Part shown: positions 26,696 through 34,536 of the stretch, in pieces
Layout of the letters: every line of letters begins with the position of its first letter
Position numbering within the stretch: the first letter of the stretch is position 1
Assembly: GCF_936931525.1 (NCBI RefSeq)
Contig: NZ_CAKZII010000158.1
Span: 1-34,536, forward strand
Reading direction: 5' to 3'
DNA: 34,536 bases
Origin: an uncultured Aurantimicrobium sp.
GTDB lineage: Bacteria > Actinomycetota > Actinomycetes > Actinomycetales > Microbacteriaceae
Notes under the pieces: generated by a model
Database searches by the model: none
Seen by the model: only the letters and a program-made list of their open reading frames with translations
Told to the model about the DNA's origin: nothing
Program-made: the position numbers and the translations under genes

Positions 26696-27760
26696 GTGAA
26701 GTCGAGTAAACCTACGAGTGCTGCAGAGCTGACCCAAGATGTCATGCACCGTGCTGCACGCATCGAGGACAGCTTCCACGCATACCGAGAAAAGCGCGCC
26801 CGTAAACGCGGTTATGCCGTTACCGTGGTGCCCTATCCCGGATATGGCTCAACTGAGTGGGTTCGAGTACTTTCCCGAGTCTTATTGACACGTAACCCTC
26901 GTCCAGGCTCGCGCGCAGCACGCAAAATGAAGAAGCGCTCTGAAAGCGTGCGCGGATGGCGCTCTTTTGTTGCGGTCCCCGTCAACGATGTTTCGGTAAC
27001 CATCACCATCAACAACATTCATACCGTGGTCAAAGCAGACCGTGGTGGAGTAGTTGATGTCCAAATTCCTATGAAACTCTCACCCGGAATGCACACCGTG
27101 CAACTCCAGGCAGAGGGCTCTGAAGTTACCGAGTCAACCATTCATGTCATCTCCCCCAAGGTCACAGTTGGACTGGTCTCTGACGTGGATGACACTGTCA
27201 TGGTGACTGCTCTTCCTCGCCCGTTCTTGGCCGCCTGGAACTCGTTCGTTCTCGATGAACATGCCCGCGTCCCCACCCCCGGCATGGCAGTGTTCCTTTC
27301 ACGCATTGCCGCCATCCAAGAAGAGATGCCTGTGATGTATCTCTCCACAGGTGCATGGAATGTCGCACCAACTCTGCGCCGTTTCCTCGGTCGCAATCTG
27401 TATCCCAAGGGGACCCTGCTGCTCACGGATTGGGGTCCCACCCACGACCGCATGTTCCGTTCTGGAAGGGCACATAAGGAAACTCAATTACGCCGTTTGG
27501 CGTCTGAATTCCCGAAGATTAAGTGGATTTTGGTCGGAGATGACGGCCAGCACGATGAAGCGATCTATGCAGCTTTTGAAAAAGAGCACCCAGAAAGTGT
27601 GAAAGCTGTCGCCATCCGTCAGCTCTCCAACGGTGAAGCCGTGCTTGCCGGTGGACGCAAAAAGGCTGAAGAACACATTCAAGCCGGTGATGCCCCGTGG
27701 GTTTATGCCCCCGATGGTGCTGGATTGTCAGCACAGCTTTCAGACTTCAACGTTCTCTAA
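26696..27760 (+). CDS. App1-type (DUF2183) phosphatase domain protein
   Basis: A 354-residue protein with the conserved catalytic domain named after yeast App1, a Mg2+-dependent phosphatidate phosphatase. The haloacid-dehalogenase-like motif DVDDT (D163, D165, T167) is present, with PGMAVFLSRI, MYLSTGAWN, LLTDWG and the C-terminal KWILVGDDGQHD. The N-terminal third (1-155) contains a beta-rich region before the catalytic domain. Lack of a signal peptide or transmembrane helix suggests a cytoplasmic or peripheral location. A phosphatidate substrate is inference from the fungal family. GTG 26696 follows the DedA gene by 20 bp, with no SD and no clear -10 at the leaderless position. The stop directly abuts the hflX stop. 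Confidence 0.85.
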   Translation: MKSSKPTSAAELTQDVMHRAARIEDSFHAYREKRARKRGYAVTVVPYPGYGSTEWVRVLSRVLLTRNPRPGSRAARKMKKRSESVRGWRSFVAVPVNDVSVTITINNIHTVVKADRGGVVDVQIPMKLSPGMHTVQLQAEGSEVTESTIHVISPKVTVGLVSDVDDTVMVTALPRPFLAAWNSFVLDEHARVPTPGMAVFLSRIAAIQEEMPVMYLSTGAWNVAPTLRRFLGRNLYPKGTLLLTDWGPTHDRMFRSGRAHKETQLRRLASEFPKIKWILVGDDGQHDEAIYAAFEKEHPESVKAVAIRQLSNGEAVLAGGRKKAEEHIQAGDAPWVYAPDGAGLSAQLSDFNVL

Positions 27761-29275
27761 CTAGGCAGAGATAAATTCCTCGAACTGGGGAAGATCAGCA
27801 TGCTTCACGCGCACAATCATGCGCGTTCCGCCCTCTTCATAGTCGGTCGAATCCACAACTGCTTTGGCATGCAGTGCCGAGACAATTTCTCCCCGCTCAT
27901 AAGGCACTAACAAGTTCAACGGAACATCTGGCGTGGGAATTCGCTCGGCGATGACCTGCAGAACTTCATCGATTCCTTCACCTGTGCGTGCAGAGGCAAA
28001 GATGGCGGAGGGTTCTAGGCCTCGAAGAAGCAACCGAGTGTTGTCATCGATGAGATCGCTCTTGTTGAAGACAATCTGCTCAGGAATATCTGACGCTTCA
28101 GCTTCACCAATCACGTCACGGACGGTGCGAATCTGGGATGCAGGGTCCGGGTGAGAAGCGTCTACGACGTGAACGATTAAGTCTGCATCTGCGACTTCTT
28201 CAATTGTTGAGCGAAACGCTTCAACGAGTTGGTGTGGCAGGTTTCGCACGAAGCCGACTGTGTCAACAAGGGTGTAGTTGCGGCCGTCTTCGGTCTGTGC
28301 CTGTCGCACCGTGGCATCCAGGGTGGCAAAAAGTGCGTTCTCAACAAGTACACCTGCACGGGTAATGCGGTTGAGAAGGGATGACTTTCCCGCGTTGGTG
28401 TATCCCGTGATGGCGACAGAGGGCACCGAGTTGCGCTTGCGGTTGGCGCGCTTGGTGTCTCGAGCAGGCTTCATGGCTTCGATCTGCTTGCGCAACTTGG
28501 CCATACGGGTGTTGATGCGTCGGCGATCGAGTTCAATCTTGGTTTCACCAGGACCACGGGAGCCCATACCGGCGCCGCCACTACCCACCTGGCCACCGGC
28601 CTGTCGAGACATGGATTCACCCCAGCCACGCAGACGGGGAAGCATGTATTGCATCTGGGCAAGCTCAACTTGGGCTTTACCCTCGCGGCTCTTGGCGTGC
28701 TGGCTGAAAATATCCAAGATAACCGCGGTGCGGTCAATGACCTTGACCTTCACCTCATCCTCAAGCGCACGGCGCTGGGAGGGGGCAAGTTCTGTATCTG
28801 CCACGACAGTGTCGGCGCCAAGGGCGGCTACAAGGTCGCGCAGTTCTTGAGTCTTTCCTCGACCAAGATAAGTAGCAGGGTCTGGCATGGGACGCATCTG
28901 CATCACACCATCGAGGACCTGAGCGCCCGCTGTTTCACACAGTGCCGCAAGCTCTCGCATCGAGTTCTCGCCATCTTCGACCTGTCCCTTGGGATACACG
29001 CCGATGAGGACGACATTCTCAAGTCGAACCTGACGGTATTCGACTTCAGTAACGTCCTCGAGTTCGGTGGATAACCCTTGAACTCGACGCAGGGAAATAC
29101 GGTCAGCCAGATCCTGCTGCTCACCGTCAAAGCTTCGATCATGATCTGAGGACGAAGAATCATCAAGTGCTTGTGCCCGGCCAGACGAAAACACGGAAAC
29201 ACGTGCCCGGTCCGTTTTCTCCGCAGCACGGGAGAGAACGCGGTCAACGATGTCGTCAGAGGACTCAGTAGTCAT
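27761..29275 (-). CDS. hflX: Ribosome-associated GTPase HflX
   Basis: GTPase that binds the 50S subunit and splits stalled ribosomes, as known for E. coli HflX and the mycobacterial homologue. The product is 504 residues, longer at the N-terminus than E. coli HflX (426). The HflX N-terminal domain begins near residue 87 (VVLIGVYPKG), includes YLGRGKTQEL and the coiled-coil region with RGPGETKIELDRRRI, then the GTPase domain with G1 GYTNAGKSS (291-299), G3 DTVGF and G4 NKSD. The first 75 residues are polar and variable. ATG 29275 has no SD; TATCTT 7 nt upstream is a candidate leaderless -10. hflX often lies beside miaA and dapF in actinobacteria; here three genes separate them. Confidence 0.96.
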   Translation of the reverse strand: MTTESSDDIVDRVLSRAAEKTDRARVSVFSSGRAQALDDSSSSDHDRSFDGEQQDLADRISLRRVQGLSTELEDVTEVEYRQVRLENVVLIGVYPKGQVEDGENSMRELAALCETAGAQVLDGVMQMRPMPDPATYLGRGKTQELRDLVAALGADTVVADTELAPSQRRALEDEVKVKVIDRTAVILDIFSQHAKSREGKAQVELAQMQYMLPRLRGWGESMSRQAGGQVGSGGAGMGSRGPGETKIELDRRRINTRMAKLRKQIEAMKPARDTKRANRKRNSVPSVAITGYTNAGKSSLLNRITRAGVLVENALFATLDATVRQAQTEDGRNYTLVDTVGFVRNLPHQLVEAFRSTIEEVADADLIVHVVDASHPDPASQIRTVRDVIGEAEASDIPEQIVFNKSDLIDDNTRLLLRGLEPSAIFASARTGEGIDEVLQVIAERIPTPDVPLNLLVPYERGEIVSALHAKAVVDSTDYEEGGTRMIVRVKHADLPQFEEFISA

Positions 29276-29282
29276 TGCTTCA

Positions 29283-29288
29283 AAGATA
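29283..29288 (-). promoter_or_regulatory. Candidate -10 element for a leaderless hflX mRNA
   Basis: On the minus strand TATCTT ends 7 nt before the ATG at 29275; no SD and no clear -35 are present. Confidence 0.45.
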
Positions 29289-29368
29289 TCGCTCTTGACT
29301 GTGAACCATTCCCAGCTTGAGCACTCTCCAAGATCGTAGTTTCACCATCAGATGAACCGTTACAGCCG

Positions 29369-29397
29369 TTGAGCTGTCCGTCCGCACCCGATAAACT
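29369..29397 (+). promoter_or_regulatory. Sigma-70-type promoter for the Thr/Pro-rich protein gene
   Basis: TTGAGC (29369-29374), a 17-bp spacer and TAAACT (29392-29397) form the best complete promoter in the window. Transcription would start near 29404, giving a leader of about 43 nt that contains the GAGGAG SD before GTG 29447. Confidence 0.6.
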
Positions 29398-29446
29398 CTG
29401 GATACGGTCTGCGTCACCACGCAGACCATTTCTATGAGGAGTTCCT

Positions 29447-30319
29447 GTGTCTACGCCAAACCCCACCGCATCTTCATCCAAACTTCCTTGGATTATCGTC
29501 AGCGCCCTTGCCGCTGTCATTGTGATTGCATTGGTGACGTTTGTGGTGGTTTCTAACGGCGCACCCAAGCCTGAGCCCACAAACTCAGGCATCCCTACTG
29601 TGACACCAACGCCCCACCCCACGGCAACACCTACGAAGACGCCGACTCCCACGGTCACTCCCACACCGACTCCAACGCCCACTAAAACAGCGACTCCCAC
29701 TCCCACTCCGAGCCCCACAGTTGTTCCTGTAACTGCCTGGGCGGACAAGACCTACGGCACATTCTCACCAGTGAGCCGTACCAACCAAACTGGAACCAAG
29801 GTTGTGGACTTTGGCAACAACATCACTGCTGGTGTCGTCAAGGTTGACACCACGAACCTCAATGATGTTCCTTTCGTCGTAGAGGTGCTCGCGACAGACA
29901 ACGTGACAGTGATCGACACCATTGTGTCTTCCGCGGGAACCTATGACGGAACGGTTGCGTTTGGCCTTGCTGGCTATGGAAGTGACACCGCTGGCGCTCT
30001 CAAAATCACTACAGCATCTGATGTGACCTGGTCCATCTTGATCTCCCCTGTTTCCAGCGCAGCACAGGGCCCCTTGTCGGCACCAAGTTCAACCAGTGGT
30101 GACCTCGTCTACTTGTATGCAGGTGCTGCAGCAACATTGCACGCACAGACGTTCACTCCGGATCAGGGCATTGTGGTTACCCAGTACTTTGGCCCCACAA
30201 CCGCTGCTCTGACCCTGGTTAATTCCACAACTATGGTTGACCAGCGCGGCCCCATCTCTGCTGGTCCTTCCGTCGTCACCATCAAGGCAGACGGTTCGTG
30301 GAACGTCACCGTCAACTAA
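29447..30319 (+). CDS. Membrane-anchored extracellular protein with Thr/Pro-rich stalk, unknown function
   Basis: Not recognised. The 290-residue product has a short cytoplasmic N-terminus, one hydrophobic helix (about 14-36) acting as signal anchor, a stalk of mostly TP/TPT repeats (about 44-93), and an extracellular domain of about 195 residues. That domain is rich in Thr, Val, Ser and Ala, with no cysteine, and alternating hydrophobic residues suggest a beta-sandwich. It ends in [12 protein letters not shown], resembling the close of secreted beta domains. TP-rich linkers usually cross the wall and are often O-mannosylated in actinobacteria (known; here inference). The start is GTG 29447, with a GAGGAG SD and a good upstream promoter. 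The next gene starts 9 bp after its stop. Confidence 0.85.
   Translation: MSTPNPTASSSKLPWIIVSALAAVIVIALVTFVVVSNGAPKPEPTNSGIPTVTPTPHPTATPTKTPTPTVTPTPTPTPTKTATPTPTPSPTVVPVTAWADKTYGTFSPVSRTNQTGTKVVDFGNNITAGVVKVDTTNLNDVPFVVEVLATDNVTVIDTIVSSAGTYDGTVAFGLAGYGSDTAGALKITTASDVTWSILISPVSSAAQGPLSAPSSTSGDLVYLYAGAAATLHAQTFTPDQGIVVTQYFGPTTAALTLVNSTTMVDQRGPISAGPSVVTIKADGSWNVTVN
29577..29727 (+). repeat. Degenerate Thr/Pro codon repeat (stalk-coding)
   Basis: A run of ACN-CCN codon pairs, for example CCGACTCCCACGGTCACTCC, encodes the TP stalk of the anchored protein. Short units of 6 nt are imperfectly repeated, so length variation by slippage is possible between strains (inference). Confidence 0.7.
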
Positions 30320-30322
30320 TCT
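30317..30322 (+). promoter_or_regulatory. Candidate -10 element for a leaderless methyltransferase mRNA
   Basis: TAATCT overlaps the TAA stop of the preceding gene and ends 6 nt before ATG 30329. No SD is present. The stop-codon origin of the TAA makes it less secure than elements in free intergenic DNA. Confidence 0.4.
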
Positions 30323-30328
30323 GAAGAT

Positions 30329-30949
30329 ATGACCGAGAAGAAGACCGAGCACTACTTTTCGGCACAGCCAGTAGGCGAATTCCGAAGTACTGAGATTGCT
30401 GTGCGCTTGGCGCACGGTGATTACACCGTGGAGACTGCGGGAAGTATTTTCAGCCCAGATCACATCGATGCAGGTACTGAACAGCTGCTCTATAGCGTTC
30501 CTACCCCTGACACTTCAGGAAACTTCCTGGATCTTGGCTGTGGCTGGGGCCCCTTGGCACTCACGCTTGCACTCGAGGCTCCAGAAGCTGCAATCTACGC
30601 CGTTGACGTGAATGAGCGCGCACTTGAGCTGACCCGAAGGAATGCGGCACGGTTGGGTCTTTCCAACATCACCGTTGGTCTTCCAGATTCTTTCGACACG
30701 AACCTGAGCTTTGACCTGATCTGGTCTAACCCTCCCATTCGCGTGGGCAAGGCTGAACTGCACGAGATCATGACCACGTGGCTCCCCCGCCTCACCGTCG
30801 ATGGTGTGGCATACCTCGTGGTGGCAAAGCATCTCGGTGCTGATTCGTTCGAGAAATGGCTTGGCACACAGTTCGAGGGAACACACGAAGTCACTCGTGA
30901 GGACACCCGGAAGGGTTTCCGGATCATCAAGGTAGTTCGAACGAACTAA
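30329..30949 (+). CDS. RsmC-like class I SAM-dependent methyltransferase
   Basis: A 206-residue single-domain methyltransferase corresponding to the catalytic half of RsmC/RlmG-type (MTS) enzymes, which methylate guanine N2 in ribosomal RNA. The SAM-binding motif I is FLDLGCGWGPLALTLAL (67-83), the acidic motif II loop is YAVDVNERAL, and the catalytic NPP motif is SNPPIR (133-138), where many MTS enzymes have NPPF/NPPI. The N-terminal duplicated domain of E. coli RsmC is absent, as in many Gram-positive homologues. An rRNA target is inference; N-specific DNA or protein methylation cannot be excluded. Its stop TAA overlaps the stop of the opposing lipoprotein gene. Confidence 0.88.
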   Translation: MTEKKTEHYFSAQPVGEFRSTEIAVRLAHGDYTVETAGSIFSPDHIDAGTEQLLYSVPTPDTSGNFLDLGCGWGPLALTLALEAPEAAIYAVDVNERALELTRRNAARLGLSNITVGLPDSFDTNLSFDLIWSNPPIRVGKAELHEIMTTWLPRLTVDGVAYLVVAKHLGADSFEKWLGTQFEGTHEVTREDTRKGFRIIKVVRTN

Positions 30950-31362
30950 GGAAGCTTCGGCAATTCCAAGTTCACCGATGCGCCCAAGATGGCGCATCGT
31001 GCGGAGATACCCACACCGGAAGCAATAAAACCTGCAACGTCTGGCTGATTACCGTCAACGACAGATTGTGCGTTCTTCTTGAGCTCGGTTACAGCTTCAG
31101 TCAGTTGCTTATCGGTAGCTTTGCTCAAGACCGCATCCAGCTGAGTAGGAATGTTGATGAAGGCGGAAGGTAGCCCCGCAATATCACCAGAACTCAGTGC
31201 AGTGTTGAGAGTATTCCAGGTGGTCCCGACAGCTTCGCAGGCAGCAGTATTGACTTGCTTATCACTGGCATCCAAGCTGGGAATCTGGTCACACCCCGCA
31301 AGAGTGAGCACGGCAAGTGATGCTACTGACAGGCTCCAGATGGCCTTGTGTGATGTTTTCAT
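30946..31362 (-). CDS. Small predicted lipoprotein, unknown function
   Basis: A 138-residue protein with a basic start (MKTSHK), a hydrophobic helix and a lipobox LTLAGC, giving a predicted lipidated Cys24 after signal peptidase II cleavage. The mature part is about 115 residues, mostly helical in appearance, with two further cysteines (C42 and about C124) that could form a disulfide outside the membrane. No known domain is recognised. ATG 31362 lies 6 bp after the dapF stop with no SD, so coupled translation at the end of the miaB-miaA-dapF operon is likely. Its TAG stop shares bases with the TAA of the convergent methyltransferase gene. Confidence 0.82.
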   Translation of the reverse strand: MKTSHKAIWSLSVASLAVLTLAGCDQIPSLDASDKQVNTAACEAVGTTWNTLNTALSSGDIAGLPSAFINIPTQLDAVLSKATDKQLTEAVTELKKNAQSVVDGNQPDVAGFIASGVGISARCAILGASVNLELPKLP

Positions 31363-31368
31363 CGAGAT

Positions 31369-32286
31369 TTAGGCCAGTTCTACTGTTCCGGTGTACACAA
31401 GCTCCGCTGGGCCTGACAGAGCGACATGTTCTCCCTCTTCCGTGGGGAACATGCGCACGGCAAGGGTTCCTCCTGGAACGTCAACACGCCAGTTATGGGG
31501 AGCACCCTCGCCCGCCCAGTGCCGTGTAGCTAAAGCCGCTGCAACAACACCCGTTCCGCACGACAGCGTCTCACCCGATCCGCGTTCGTGGACACGCATG
31601 CGGATGTGTCCCACACCGTCTTTCACGAGAGGGTCATGAGGGACGACGAGCTCAACATTGGCACCTTCGGAGAGCTCAGGTTCCAATCTGGGAGCTGAGC
31701 TCAGATCTGCGGCATCAAGTTCCGCATCGTCAGCAAATGCCGCAATGACATGTGGGTTGCCCACGTTAATGCCCACGCCAGGGCGGGCAACAGGAACACC
31801 AGCGACCTTCACGACAGGCTCACCGCCGTCAAAGCTCCAACGACCCATATCAACTTGGAACTGCGTTCCCTGTGCGGTGAGGTCACGCACCCCAGCACGA
31901 GTACCAATGGCGAGGGTCTCTCCACGGTTGATGGAAGCTAAACCCGTTTCGAGCAAATACTTGGCATACACACGAATACCGTTGCCACACATCTCGGAGA
32001 GTGAGCCATCGGAGTTGTAGTAGTCCATGAACCACTCGGCTGCAGAGTCTTCGGCAAGCGCAGCAGCACCTGCAGGATCCATAACGATCTGGCCAGGTTC
32101 GTGTTTACGATTGAGCTTGCTGCTCTTCACTGCGCGAATCACACCATCAGCACCAATGCCGAAGTGGCGATCACACAACGCTGCAATCTGACTCGGGGTC
32201 AGTGGAAGTTCACCCTCAGGGTCGCTATAGAGAACGAAATCGTTCCCGGTTCCGTGTCCCTTAGTGAAGTGCAACGATATTGCCAT
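31369..32286 (-). CDS. dapF: Diaminopimelate epimerase DapF
   Basis: Cofactor-independent epimerase that converts L,L-diaminopimelate to meso-diaminopimelate, a lysine precursor and, in many bacteria, a wall component. The product is 305 residues with the two-fold DapF fold. Both catalytic cysteines are present: [12 protein letters not shown] in the first half and [11 protein letters not shown] in the second. [10 protein letters not shown] at the N-terminus is also diagnostic. ATG 32286 lies 9 bp after the miaA stop, with GGAG very close to the start. Given the atypical MurE motif, its product may serve mainly lysine synthesis (inference). Confidence 0.97.
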   Translation of the reverse strand: MAISLHFTKGHGTGNDFVLYSDPEGELPLTPSQIAALCDRHFGIGADGVIRAVKSSKLNRKHEPGQIVMDPAGAAALAEDSAAEWFMDYYNSDGSLSEMCGNGIRVYAKYLLETGLASINRGETLAIGTRAGVRDLTAQGTQFQVDMGRWSFDGGEPVVKVAGVPVARPGVGINVGNPHVIAAFADDAELDAADLSSAPRLEPELSEGANVELVVPHDPLVKDGVGHIRMRVHERGSGETLSCGTGVVAAALATRHWAGEGAPHNWRVDVPGGTLAVRMFPTEEGEHVALSGPAELVYTGTVELA

Positions 32287-32295
32287 GACTCCAGC

Positions 32296-33225
32296 TTAAA
32301 GGCTCAACCGGGAGATCACCTGTGAGACGTTGTCCACGCCACCGGCAGGGAGCCACTCCAGGTCTGCATAACGCTTGAACCAACTGACCTGGCGACGGGC
32401 ATATCGACGGGTAATGGACTGTGTCTCTTCGATAGCTTCAGATTGCGTCATCTCACCGGCAAGCTCTGCAAGTGCTTGGGCATATCCAATAGCCCTGCGA
32501 GCGGTAATGCCTCGTTCGATTCCCAGTGGAATGAGCTTCTGCACCTCATCAAGAAGACCGTCAGCCCACATCTTCTCCACACGGCGATCTAAACGCTCGA
32601 CGAGAACCTCTCGGTCTTCAGCCAAACCAGCAATCACCGTTGAGCGCCAATAGACGGCCTCTTCGGGCAGAGTTCCTAGTGCCGCAGTGCTTCCCGTCAC
32701 TTCTAGTACTTCTAGTGCTCTGACTACCCTGCGTGAATTCTGCTGATCTATGCGCTCTGCCGCTTCGGGAGCTAATTCCTTCAAGCGTTGAAACAACGCG
32801 CCTGAACCTAGCTCTTCAAGCTCTTGCTCCAGACGCTCCCTGATCACGTCGTCATGGCCTGGAAAGTCAAAATCAAACAGAACACTGCTGACGTAGAGCC
32901 CCGAACCACCGACCAAGATTGCCAGATTGCCTCGGGAATTGATGTCCACAATGGCCTCGCGGGCCCGTGCTTGATAATCCGCAACGGCAGCTTCATCCGT
33001 GACCTGGAGAACATCGAACATGTGGTGCGCAATTCCGCGACGTTCAGTTACAGGTAATTTGGCGGTGCCAATATCCATGCCGGCATAGAGCTGCATGGCA
33101 TCCGCATTAACAATCTCAACGCCATGACCTTGTGCAATAAGTGCCTCTGCCACGTCCAAGGACAACTCAGACTTACCTGTCCCGGTAGCTCCCACAATCG
33201 CAAGGATCTGGGTTTTCTCGCTCAC
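32296..33225 (-). CDS. miaA: tRNA dimethylallyltransferase MiaA
   Basis: Transfers a dimethylallyl group to N6 of A37 in tRNAs that read UNN codons. The product is 309 residues. The P-loop [11 protein letters not shown] (13-23) is followed by [17 protein letters not shown], the substrate-binding segment typical of MiaA, and [10 protein letters not shown] and [16 protein letters not shown] near the C-terminus. GTG 33225 begins one base after the miaB stop (TAG-C-GTG). MiaB acts on the MiaA product, so the two adjacent genes form a two-step pathway. Confidence 0.97.
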   Translation of the reverse strand: MSEKTQILAIVGATGTGKSELSLDVAEALIAQGHGVEIVNADAMQLYAGMDIGTAKLPVTERRGIAHHMFDVLQVTDEAAVADYQARAREAIVDINSRGNLAILVGGSGLYVSSVLFDFDFPGHDDVIRERLEQELEELGSGALFQRLKELAPEAAERIDQQNSRRVVRALEVLEVTGSTAALGTLPEEAVYWRSTVIAGLAEDREVLVERLDRRVEKMWADGLLDEVQKLIPLGIERGITARRAIGYAQALAELAGEMTQSEAIEETQSITRRYARRQVSWFKRYADLEWLPAGGVDNVSQVISRLSL

Positions 33226-33226
33226 G

Positions 33227-34536
33227 CTAGCGTTGTCCGTCGTCGAGGTCGTAGATCGGCGCAGTAGAAACCCGAAGGCTTGGCATTCCTAATCCCACAA
33301 CGGGAATGGAAGTTGAGCCTAAGTTCTTGGCCCCTCCAGTACTGGGAACACCACAGCTCTCGGCTTGTTCACGGTCCCAGGCATCTCCAGCGATGGTGCG
33401 TCGCACCTTCAATGGAGATCCGGTGGGGTCGTCAGCAAGAAGGTGGAAAGGTGCTGCTTCAGTGATTGTCACTGTGACGATATCTCCAGGGCGTGGAACC
33501 TCACTACCGGGAGTCACTTCGAAGTGCACAAGGCGAGAATCTTCAGCACGGCCGCTCATGCGCTCTGTGGCACTGTCTTTACGACCTTCACCGTTGGCAA
33601 CCAAGACATGAACTTCTCGGCCAATTTGTGCCTTGTTTTCTTGCCATGCAATGTCGTTTTGGAACTTGAGCAGACGCTCATAGCGTTCCTGCACAACTGC
33701 CTTGGGGATTTGCCCTTCCATCTCCGCTGCCGGAGTCCCCGGACGCTTGGAGTATTGGAAAGTAAAGGCGGTAGCAAAGCGTGCTTCTGCCACGACCCGC
33801 ATGGTTTCTTCGAAGTCTTCCTCTGTTTCACCAGGGAATCCCACAATGATGTCTGTGCTGATCGCCGCGTGAGGCATTGCCTCTCTCACGCGCTGGAGAA
33901 TTCCTAAGAACTTCTCACTGCGGTAACTGCGACGCATTGCTTTGAGGACGTTGTCCGAGCCTGACTGCAGTGGCATGTGCAGTTGAGGCATAACGTTATG
34001 CGTCTCTGCCATGGCAGCAATCACGTCATCGGTGAAAGCAGCGGGGTGTGGGCTGGTGAAGCGTACGCGCTCCAGCCCCTCAATCTCACCGCATGCTCGC
34101 AACAGCTTGGCAAAAGCACCCTTGTCACCAAACTCAACACCGTAGGTGTTCACGTTTTGCCCAAGAAGTGTGACCTCAATGGCACCCTGATCAACGAGTG
34201 CCTTGACTTCATTGAGAACTTCCCCTGGACGGCGGTCGCGTTCTTTGCCTCGGAGGCTGGGCACGATGCAGAAGGTGCAGGTGTTGTTACATCCCACTGA
34301 AATGGAAACCCACCCCGAATATGTCGAATCGCGCTTAGTAGGAAGGGTTGAGGGGAAAGTTTCGAGAGATTCTAGAATCTCAATCTCAGCTTTGTGATTG
34401 TGACGTGAACGCTCGAGAAGACTTGGCAGTGAGCCCATGTTGTGGGTTCCAAACACCACGTCAACCCAGGGTGCTTTCTTCAGAAGCAGTGCTTGATCTT
34501 TCTGAGCTAAGCAGCCGCCCACGGCAATCTGCAGGC
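33227..34536 (-). CDS. miaB: tRNA-2-methylthio-N6-dimethylallyladenosine synthase MiaB (5' end outside window)
   Basis: Radical SAM methylthiotransferase that adds the 2-methylthio group to i6A37 in tRNA. About 436 codons are visible. The frame continues upstream past the window edge: codons for [11 protein letters not shown] place the third cysteine of the N-terminal auxiliary cluster near the edge, so roughly 80 N-terminal residues are missing. The radical SAM motif [11 protein letters not shown] and [12 protein letters not shown] follow, then [10 protein letters not shown] and a C-terminal TRAM domain ending in [16 protein letters not shown]. The last 40 residues after the TRAM domain are polar and variable. 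Confidence 0.96.
   Translation of the reverse strand, partial: LQIAVGGCLAQKDQALLLKKAPWVDVVFGTHNMGSLPSLLERSRHNHKAEIEILESLETFPSTLPTKRDSTYSGWVSISVGCNNTCTFCIVPSLRGKERDRRPGEVLNEVKALVDQGAIEVTLLGQNVNTYGVEFGDKGAFAKLLRACGEIEGLERVRFTSPHPAAFTDDVIAAMAETHNVMPQLHMPLQSGSDNVLKAMRRSYRSEKFLGILQRVREAMPHAAISTDIIVGFPGETEEDFEETMRVVAEARFATAFTFQYSKRPGTPAAEMEGQIPKAVVQERYERLLKFQNDIAWQENKAQIGREVHVLVANGEGRKDSATERMSGRAEDSRLVHFEVTPGSEVPRPGDIVTVTITEAAPFHLLADDPTGSPLKVRRTIAGDAWDREQAESCGVPSTGGAKNLGSTSIPVVGLGMPSLRVSTAPIYDLDDGQR

Noticed and set aside
29577-29727. Possible CRISPR or tandem-repeat locus
   Set aside because: The short units are imperfect codon repeats without spacers and encode a TP stalk in frame.
29272-29748. 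Minus-strand open frame of 158 codons rich in Gly-Val repeats, opposite the Thr/Pro stalk gene
   Set aside because: The GVGVGV pattern is the antisense image of the ACN-CCN stalk codons. It has no SD and overlaps the hflX start and the real promoter of the plus-strand gene.
1-34536. Search for tRNA, rRNA, insertion sequences, att sites, prophage or defence genes
   Set aside because: Nearly every base is covered by recognised core genes on one strand or the other; the remaining gaps are short and contain only the regulatory elements listed.

Overview
The window reads as a stretch of core chromosome from a high-GC Gram-positive bacterium, most likely a member of the Microbacteriaceae with a compact genome and moderate GC (mid-50s percent by eye). 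Grounds: the cell-wall/division (dcw) cluster has the actinobacterial order mraZ-rsmH-ftsL-like-ftsI-murE-murF-mraY-murD-ftsW-murG-murC-ftsQ-ftsZ-yggS without ftsA, murB or ddl. The mraZ-distal side carries the actinobacterial neighbours DUF3040, a polyprenyl diphosphate synthase, an Rv2175c-type DNA-binding protein and a PASTA Ser/Thr kinase. Genes abut or overlap by a few bases throughout. The family-level placement is inference.

Layout. (1) 1-16500, all minus strand: the dcw cluster, read from mraZ (16500) leftwards to ftsZ (517) and a yggS gene cut by the window edge. Most junctions are 1-10 bp overlaps or gaps, so it probably behaves as one long operon. A further regulatory region of 139 bp lies in front of ftsZ. 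(2) 16501-16731: the operon control region, with four GTGGNN boxes on a 10-bp lattice (candidate MraZ operators) and a clear intrinsic terminator for the DUF3040 gene. (3) 16732-21303: DUF3040 protein, polyprenyl synthase, Rv2175c-like protein, a secreted double-LysM protein and a four-PASTA membrane kinase, a set concerned with the cell envelope and its signalling. (4) 21322-25992: leuS behind pabB, with pabC diverging from pabB across 17 bp. (5) 25992-27760: a DedA membrane protein and an App1-type (DUF2183) phosphatase-like protein. (6) 27761-30949: hflX (minus), an anchored Thr/Pro-rich protein of unknown function and a RsmC-like methyltransferase. (7) 30946-34536, minus strand: the miaB (partial)-miaA-dapF-lipoprotein operon.

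How it works together. Region 1 encodes the cytoplasmic route from UDP-MurNAc to lipid II (MurC, D, E, F, MraY, MurG), septal polymerisation and cross-linking (FtsW, FtsI), and the divisome scaffold (FtsQ, FtsL-like, FtsZ). The PASTA kinase and LysM protein of region 3 are plausible sensors or modifiers of the same wall, and the polyprenyl synthase may supply isoprenoid chains.

I saw no mobile element, CRISPR array, rRNA or tRNA gene, and no gene-free stretch above 300 bp. I did not find an exotic new system. The most notable signals are regulatory. Seven genes have a TANNNT element exactly 6 or 7 nt before the start codon, suggesting leaderless mRNAs. Two of these share one mirror-symmetric element that would serve both divergent genes. 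The others are the phased MraZ boxes, the direct repeat before ftsZ, and ftsZ and yggS lying in one frame separated by a single TAG.
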